Positions 58,552 through 64,000 of a stretch of 64,000 nt of DNA are shown here, piece by piece. A program made the position numbers and the translations under genes. The notes beneath the pieces are model-generated. The model was not told the origin of the DNA and searched no databases. It saw nothing but the letters and a program-made list of their open reading frames with translations. The stretch is from WHSW01 sp963722175 (GTDB lineage: Bacteria; Actinomycetota; Thermoleophilia; Solirubrobacterales; 70-9), in NCBI GenBank assembly GCA_963722175.1, contig CAVRKA010000002.1, positions 186,001 to 250,000 on the forward strand. Reading direction: 5' to 3'. Position 1 is the stretch's first letter, and every line of letters starts with the position of its first letter.

Positions 58552-59751
58552 GTGCCCGAGGAAACGATCTCGCTCAACGAGGCCGCCCGGATCTCTGGGG
58601 TCTCGACGTCGACGCTGAAGCGTTGGGCGCAGGCGAAGGTGATCCCGGTCAGGGGCGGCAACTGGACGACGACGGCCGCCGCCCAGGCCCGGGTCGTCGC
58701 CCGGATGCGGGACCGCGGTCACTCGCTCGAGGAGCTGCGCCGGGCGGTCCGCGACGGGCGGCTCGCGTTCGGCTACGTCGAGGACCTGCTTCCCGGGAGC
58801 CGCGAGATGGCGATCGACCGGACCGACGCCGCCGCCCGGACCGGGCTCGAGGAGGATCTGATCGAGCGGGTGATGACCCTGCTCGGAACGCCGACCGCGC
58901 TCGAGGGCACGCTCTCGGAGGAGGACGGCGAGGCGATGCAGCACATCGCCGCGGTGCTCGGAGCCGGGTTCCCGCTCGTCGCCCTCCTGCAGCTCGTCCG
59001 CGTGTACGCACAGTCGATCCGCAAGATCGCCGAGGCCGAGGTCCGCCTCTTCCACCTCTACGTCCACGAGCCGCTGATCCGCCAAGGCGTCGACGCGCTC
59101 GAGATGGCCGAGGAGATGGAGGGCCTCGCGCGCGAGCTTCTGCCGCTGACCTCGCCGCTGATGGAGTACATCCACCAGCGCTACCTGCGCTTCTACATCG
59201 AGCAGGACGTGGTCGGCCACATGGAGACCGACTTCGGCCCGATCCGCCAGATGGGCCGCGTGCAGATGGCGTTCTGCTTCGTCGACCTGACCGGGTTCAC
59301 CCGCTACACCGAGGAGGAGGGCGACGAGGAGGCGCTCGATCTGGTCGAGCGGTTCGTCGAGACGGTCGAGGCGACCCTGCCCGCCGAGGCGCTCATCGTG
59401 AAGACGATCGGCGACGAGGTGATGATCGTCTCGCCCGAGCCGGTGACGCTGACCGAGTGGGCCGTGGGCTTCCTGACCCTGTTCGGCGAGCGCCCGCAGC
59501 CGCGGGTCGGGATCCACTTCGGGCGCGCGGTCTACCGCGACGGCGACTACTTCGGCACCGAGGTCAACCTCACCCACCGCGTCGTCGCCAGAGCGCTCGG
59601 AGGCGAGGTGCTGGTGACGACCCCGGTCGTCGACGCGATCGGCGACTCGGCCTACCTGGTGTTCGAGCCGATCGGCCGGGTCGAGCTGAAGGGCTTTCCG
59701 GAGCCGGTCGAGTTGTTCGTCGTGCGGGCCAAAGAGCCGGATGAGACGTAG
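58552..59751 (+). CDS. MerR-type HTH fused to a class III nucleotide cyclase
   Basis: 399 residues. Residues ~5-60 are a MerR/excisionase-like winged helix (LNEAARISGVSTSTLKRWAQ). A helical linker (~60-225) with RYLRFYIEQDVVGHMETDFG follows. Residues ~232-399 are a class III cyclase: MAFCFVDLTGFTRYTEEEGD, IVKTIGDEVMIVSPEP with both metal Asp residues, and NLTHRVVARA with the Asn/Arg pair. So DNA binding and cyclic nucleotide synthesis may be joined in one chain. GTG 58552 with TAGGAT (58538-58543) eight bases upstream, leaderless type. In frame the sequence extends upstream to 58387, but that part is covered by the terminator and is not family-like. Confidence 0.8.
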   Translation: MPEETISLNEAARISGVSTSTLKRWAQAKVIPVRGGNWTTTAAAQARVVARMRDRGHSLEELRRAVRDGRLAFGYVEDLLPGSREMAIDRTDAAARTGLEEDLIERVMTLLGTPTALEGTLSEEDGEAMQHIAAVLGAGFPLVALLQLVRVYAQSIRKIAEAEVRLFHLYVHEPLIRQGVDALEMAEEMEGLARELLPLTSPLMEYIHQRYLRFYIEQDVVGHMETDFGPIRQMGRVQMAFCFVDLTGFTRYTEEEGDEEALDLVERFVETVEATLPAEALIVKTIGDEVMIVSPEPVTLTEWAVGFLTLFGERPQPRVGIHFGRAVYRDGDYFGTEVNLTHRVVARALGGEVLVTTPVVDAIGDSAYLVFEPIGRVELKGFPEPVELFVVRAKEPDET

Positions 59752-59774
59752 GAGACGACGAACAAAACACATGT

Positions 59775-59793
59775 GATCCCGCTACGCGGGATC
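59775..59793. terminator. Hairpin after the cyclase gene
   Basis: GATCCCGC-TAC-GCGGGATC, an 8-bp perfect stem with the same TAC loop as the dispersed repeat but without its flanking blocks, 23 bases after the cyclase stop. No U-run. The rest of the 59752-59858 gap is only the tilS promoter. Confidence 0.45.
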
Positions 59794-59858
59794 CGCCGTG
59801 AGGGTTCGGCTTATCGGCCCTAGCAGGAATCCGCTCACGCCCGGCGTAGTCTCAGTCT

Positions 59859-61217
59859 GTGATCAAGGAGGAGGCTCTCGGCGAGCTCGCCGAGGCCGTC
59901 AACGCGAGCGGTCTGATCGAACTCGGCACCGAGGCCGTGGTGATGGTCTCCGGTGGCGCCGACTCGGCCTGCGTCGCAGCCGGCGTGGCGCGGGTGCTCG
60001 GGGCGGAATCAGTGCACGCGTCGCACGTCAACTACGGCCTCCGCGCCGGTGCCGACGAGGGCGAGGCCGCTGCCCGCCGGCTGTGCGCGGCGCTTCGCAT
60101 CGACCTTCACGTTGACCGACCGCGGCGGCTTCCGGACGGCAATCTGCAGGCGGCCGCGCGCACCGTCCGCTACGACGCCGCGCGCCGGCTTCGCGACCGC
60201 ACCGGGGCGTCGGTGATCGTCACCGGCCACACCCGCACCGACGTCGCCGAGACGACGCTCTACCGACTCGCCGCCTCGCCCGGCTCGCGGGCGCTTACCG
60301 GGCTCGCTCCGCGCGCCGGGCTGGTCGTTCGGCCGCTCCTCGGGCTCGGGCGCGAGCGCGTGCGCGAGCTCGCGATCGCCGCCGGGCTTCCGTTCGCCGA
60401 CGACGAGACCAACGCCGACCCGACCTTCGCCCGCAACCGGATCCGCGCCGAGGTGCTGCCGGTGCTGCGCGACGTCAACCCGGGCGCCGAGCCGAACATC
60501 GCCGAGACCCGGGCCGAGCTCGCCGAGGAGGCGGCGCTCCTGGAGCGGGTGGTGCTCGAGGCGCTCTCTGAGGCCGGCGCCGGCGCCGGCGACGTCGAGA
60601 TCCCGGCCGCCGCGCTCGCCGGCTGGGAACCGGGCCTGCGCCGGCTCGCTTTGCGCGCGCTCGCCGAGCGCGCCGCCGGGCGCCACGTCCCCCTTGGCCG
60701 CGGGCGGGCGCTGGAGATCGAGCGGCTCGCCGCGAAGCCCGAGGGCGGAACGGTCGAGCTCGGGTCCGGCCTGGTCTGCGCCTGCGAGTCGGGGTCGATC
60801 CGCTTCCGCGCCGCCACCCTCGACGCGGCTCCGGCCCCGGCGCCGGTCGCGCTCGCCCTCCCGGGCCTGGTCCGCCTGGGCGAGTGGGAGGTTCGCGCCG
60901 AGCTTCATCCGGGTCCGGTTGAGCCCGCCGGCCCGGACCTCGCGACCCTCGACGCCGAGGCGCTCGCCGGGGCGATCGAGGTCCGGACCTGGCGTCACGG
61001 CGACCGCATCCGGCCGCTGGGGATGACCGGCACGAAGACCCTTCAGGACCTGTTCACCGACCGCGGCGTGCCGCGGTCGCAGCGGGCGACGCGTCCGGTC
61101 GTCACCGTCGACGGCGAGGTCGCCTGGGTGGCCGGGGTCGCGGTCTCCGAGCGCTTCAAGCTGCATCCACGGGCGGAAAGAGTTGCGGTACTCACCGCCC
61201 GAGCCCTCCAGGAATAA
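59859..61217 (+). CDS. tilS: tRNA(Ile)-lysidine synthase
   Basis: 452 residues. The PP-loop ATPase motif VMVSGGADSACVAAGVARVL (~27-46; SGGxDS), ASHVNYGLRAGADEGEA, GHTRTDVAETTLYRLA and NRIRAEVLPVLRDVNPG define TilS. The C-terminal TilS domain with EVRTWRHGDRIRPLGMTGTK then TLQDLFTDRGVPRSQR is present. Attaches lysine to C34 of tRNA-Ile(CAU), an essential step for AUA decoding. GTG 59859 with TAGTCT (59847-59852) six bases upstream. Followed by copy 2 of the 90-bp repeat, which begins at the stop codon, then hpt and ftsH: the common tilS-hpt-ftsH order. Confidence 0.93.
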   Translation: MIKEEALGELAEAVNASGLIELGTEAVVMVSGGADSACVAAGVARVLGAESVHASHVNYGLRAGADEGEAAARRLCAALRIDLHVDRPRRLPDGNLQAAARTVRYDAARRLRDRTGASVIVTGHTRTDVAETTLYRLAASPGSRALTGLAPRAGLVVRPLLGLGRERVRELAIAAGLPFADDETNADPTFARNRIRAEVLPVLRDVNPGAEPNIAETRAELAEEAALLERVVLEALSEAGAGAGDVEIPAAALAGWEPGLRRLALRALAERAAGRHVPLGRGRALEIERLAAKPEGGTVELGSGLVCACESGSIRFRAATLDAAPAPAPVALALPGLVRLGEWEVRAELHPGPVEPAGPDLATLDAEALAGAIEVRTWRHGDRIRPLGMTGTKTLQDLFTDRGVPRSQRATRPVVTVDGEVAWVAGVAVSERFKLHPRAERVAVLTARALQE

Positions 61218-61305
61218 CTCGCGCCACGTCCTCCGCTCCCGCTCGAATCAATTGTCCGCGGCTACGCCGCGGACTTTTCGGTCTGCTCCCGCGTCCGGGC
61301 GTGCG
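61211..61305 (+). repeat. Dispersed palindromic repeat, copy 2
   Basis: Matches the reverse complement of 16161-16255. The hairpin GTCCGCGGC-TAC-GCCGCGGAC is at 61254-61274. Differences are concentrated in two patches: TCG versus ATA before AATCAATTG, and TTTTCGGTC versus CTCTTGATC after the hairpin. It starts at the last bases of tilS and ends about 20 bp before the -10 of hpt. Confidence 0.8.
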
Positions 61306-61337
61306 CGGTGATGTCTTGGCCGTCTACGCTCCGGCCC

Positions 61338-61865
61338 GTGAGCGACCCGAACATCGGCGAGATCCTGGTCGAGGCAGACGAACTGCAGCGGCGGGTAGCC
61401 GAGCTCGGCGCCGAGATCAACCGCGACTACGCCGATCGCGACCTCGTGATGATCGGCGTCCTCAAGGGCGCCGTGCTCTTCCTCGCCGACCTGATGCGCG
61501 AGCTCGAGGTGCCCTGCGAGGTCGATTTCATGGCCGTCTCGAGCTATGGCTCGGCGACCGACTCCTCCGGGGTGGTCAGGATCCTCAAGGACCTCGACGC
61601 CTCGATCGCCGGCCGCGACGTGCTCCTGGTCGAGGACATCGTCGATTCCGGCCTCACCCTCCATTACCTGCTGAAGAACCTGCGGGCGCGGGATCCGCGC
61701 ACGCTCGAGGTCTGCGCGCTGCTCACGAAGCCCGAGCGCCGCCGCGTCGACCTGCCGATCAAATACGTAGGTTTCGAGATCCCGAACCGGTTCGCGATCG
61801 GTTACGGGCTCGACCACGGCCAGCGATACCGCAACCTGCGCTATGTCGCCGCGTTGCAGGCATAG
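61338..61865 (+). CDS. hpt: Hypoxanthine(-guanine) phosphoribosyltransferase
   Basis: 175 residues, usual length. VLKGAVLFLADLMRELEVPC (~41-60), MAVSSYGSATDSSGVV and the PRPP-binding loop LLVEDIVDSGLTLHYLLKNL (~98-117) are diagnostic. Makes IMP/GMP from hypoxanthine/guanine and PRPP in purine salvage. GTG 61338 with TACGCT (61325-61330) seven bases upstream, leaderless type. Between tilS and ftsH, a widely conserved gene order. Confidence 0.93.
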   Translation: MSDPNIGEILVEADELQRRVAELGAEINRDYADRDLVMIGVLKGAVLFLADLMRELEVPCEVDFMAVSSYGSATDSSGVVRILKDLDASIAGRDVLLVEDIVDSGLTLHYLLKNLRARDPRTLEVCALLTKPERRRVDLPIKYVGFEIPNRFAIGYGLDHGQRYRNLRYVAALQA

Positions 61866-61942
61866 AAATGTCGAAAACCCGCCTAATTACCCCTGGTACG
61901 CTGATCTGAGCCGAACCCGGGGACGAATCCCCAACTAGACCC

Positions 61943-63909
<1,967 letters not shown>

Positions 63910-63913
<4 letters not shown>

Positions 63914-64000
63914 GCCGGCTTCGTCGCCGGAGGCTGGCCGTTGCGGTTATCGCCGCGGTCCTCTGCCTCGGCGTGGCCGCAACTGCGATCGCCAACAACC
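63910..64000 (+). CDS. Exported protein, N-terminal part only
   Basis: Only ~30 residues are inside the window, running off the right edge. They form a signal peptide: a basic start (LSRLRRRR) and a hydrophobic core AVAVIAAVLCLGVAATAIAN. TTG at 63910-63912 overlaps the ftsH stop as TTGA, so translation is coupled. Mature protein unknown. Confidence 0.55.

Noticed and set aside
59775..59793. A third copy of the dispersed 90-bp repeat
   Set aside because: Shares only the TAC loop and a GC-rich stem; the conserved flanking blocks are absent.

Overview
The window is GC-rich actinobacterial DNA. The best guess, an inference from gene content and not from a marker gene, is a member of the class Thermoleophilia (Solirubrobacter/Conexibacter-like). 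Pointers are an F420-dependent (LLM-type) oxidoreductase, PucR- and PadR-type regulators, a c-di-GMP riboswitch in front of a secreted protein, many GTG starts, and a very high share of genes with a TANNNT -10 box 6-8 bases before the start codon (leaderless mRNAs). I saw no rRNA, tRNA, CRISPR array, insertion sequence or prophage. This is ordinary chromosome with densely packed genes and short intergenic gaps.

Layout. 1-6.7 kb: glutathione S-transferase-like, crotonase, secreted lipase and Baeyer-Villiger-type monooxygenase genes, and a large secreted amidohydrolase-like protein. 6.7-10.9 kb: a CrtC/AttH-like protein and two secreted repeat proteins (calcium-binding nonapeptide repeats; TolB-like propeller). 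10.9-16.1 kb: P450 and SDR (divergent), ZIP transporter, ferritin-like protein with a basic Arg/Ser tail, CoA-transferase. 16.2-18.7 kb: divergent TetR/MFS efflux pair with two matching operators, then a cold-shock protein. 18.7-25.2 kb: SDR, PerM-type permease, threonine ammonia-lyase, Nudix, DUF2203/EVE operon and a fatty-acid desaturase; three of these reading frames are broken by a single extra G. 25.3-35.5 kb: PucR-like regulator, ferritin-like protein, a giant zinc-ribbon/cyclase/ATPase/TPR protein, ArsA-type ATPase, lipoprotein and tandem Ca2+/cation exchangers. 35.5-43.4 kb: Bcp, GNAT, cupin and two small proteins, then a fatty-acid oxidation block (acyl-CoA dehydrogenase under a palindromic operator, PadR, SRPBCC, a two-domain beta-oxidation enzyme) and a sirtuin. 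43.4-51.4 kb: HD-GYP phosphodiesterase divergent from a c-di-GMP-I riboswitch and its secreted protein; membrane proteins; LLM oxidoreductase; Prx6-type peroxiredoxin. 51.4-64 kb: a three-domain peptidoglycan hydrolase, coiled-coil proteins, nucleoside phosphorylase, epimerase, acyltransferase, a candidate small RNA, a MerR-HTH/cyclase fusion, tilS, hpt, ftsH and the start of one more gene.

How the parts relate. Two second-messenger systems are visible: c-di-GMP (HD-GYP enzyme beside a GEMM riboswitch) and cyclic nucleotides (two class III cyclase-domain proteins). Lipid and acyl-CoA metabolism recurs (crotonase, lipase, acyl-CoA dehydrogenase, hydroxyacyl-CoA dehydrogenase/hydratase, desaturase, PlsC, SCP2-like protein).

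Beyond genes, the most notable features are: a roughly 90-bp palindrome-containing repeat present twice in inverted orientation 45 kb apart; two other large inverted repeats at gene boundaries; the leaderless -10 pattern; and two genes whose family-like N-termini reach back past the first ATG/GTG/TTG to an AUC and a CUG. Four single-base frameshifts, all in G-rich runs, suggest residual sequence errors.
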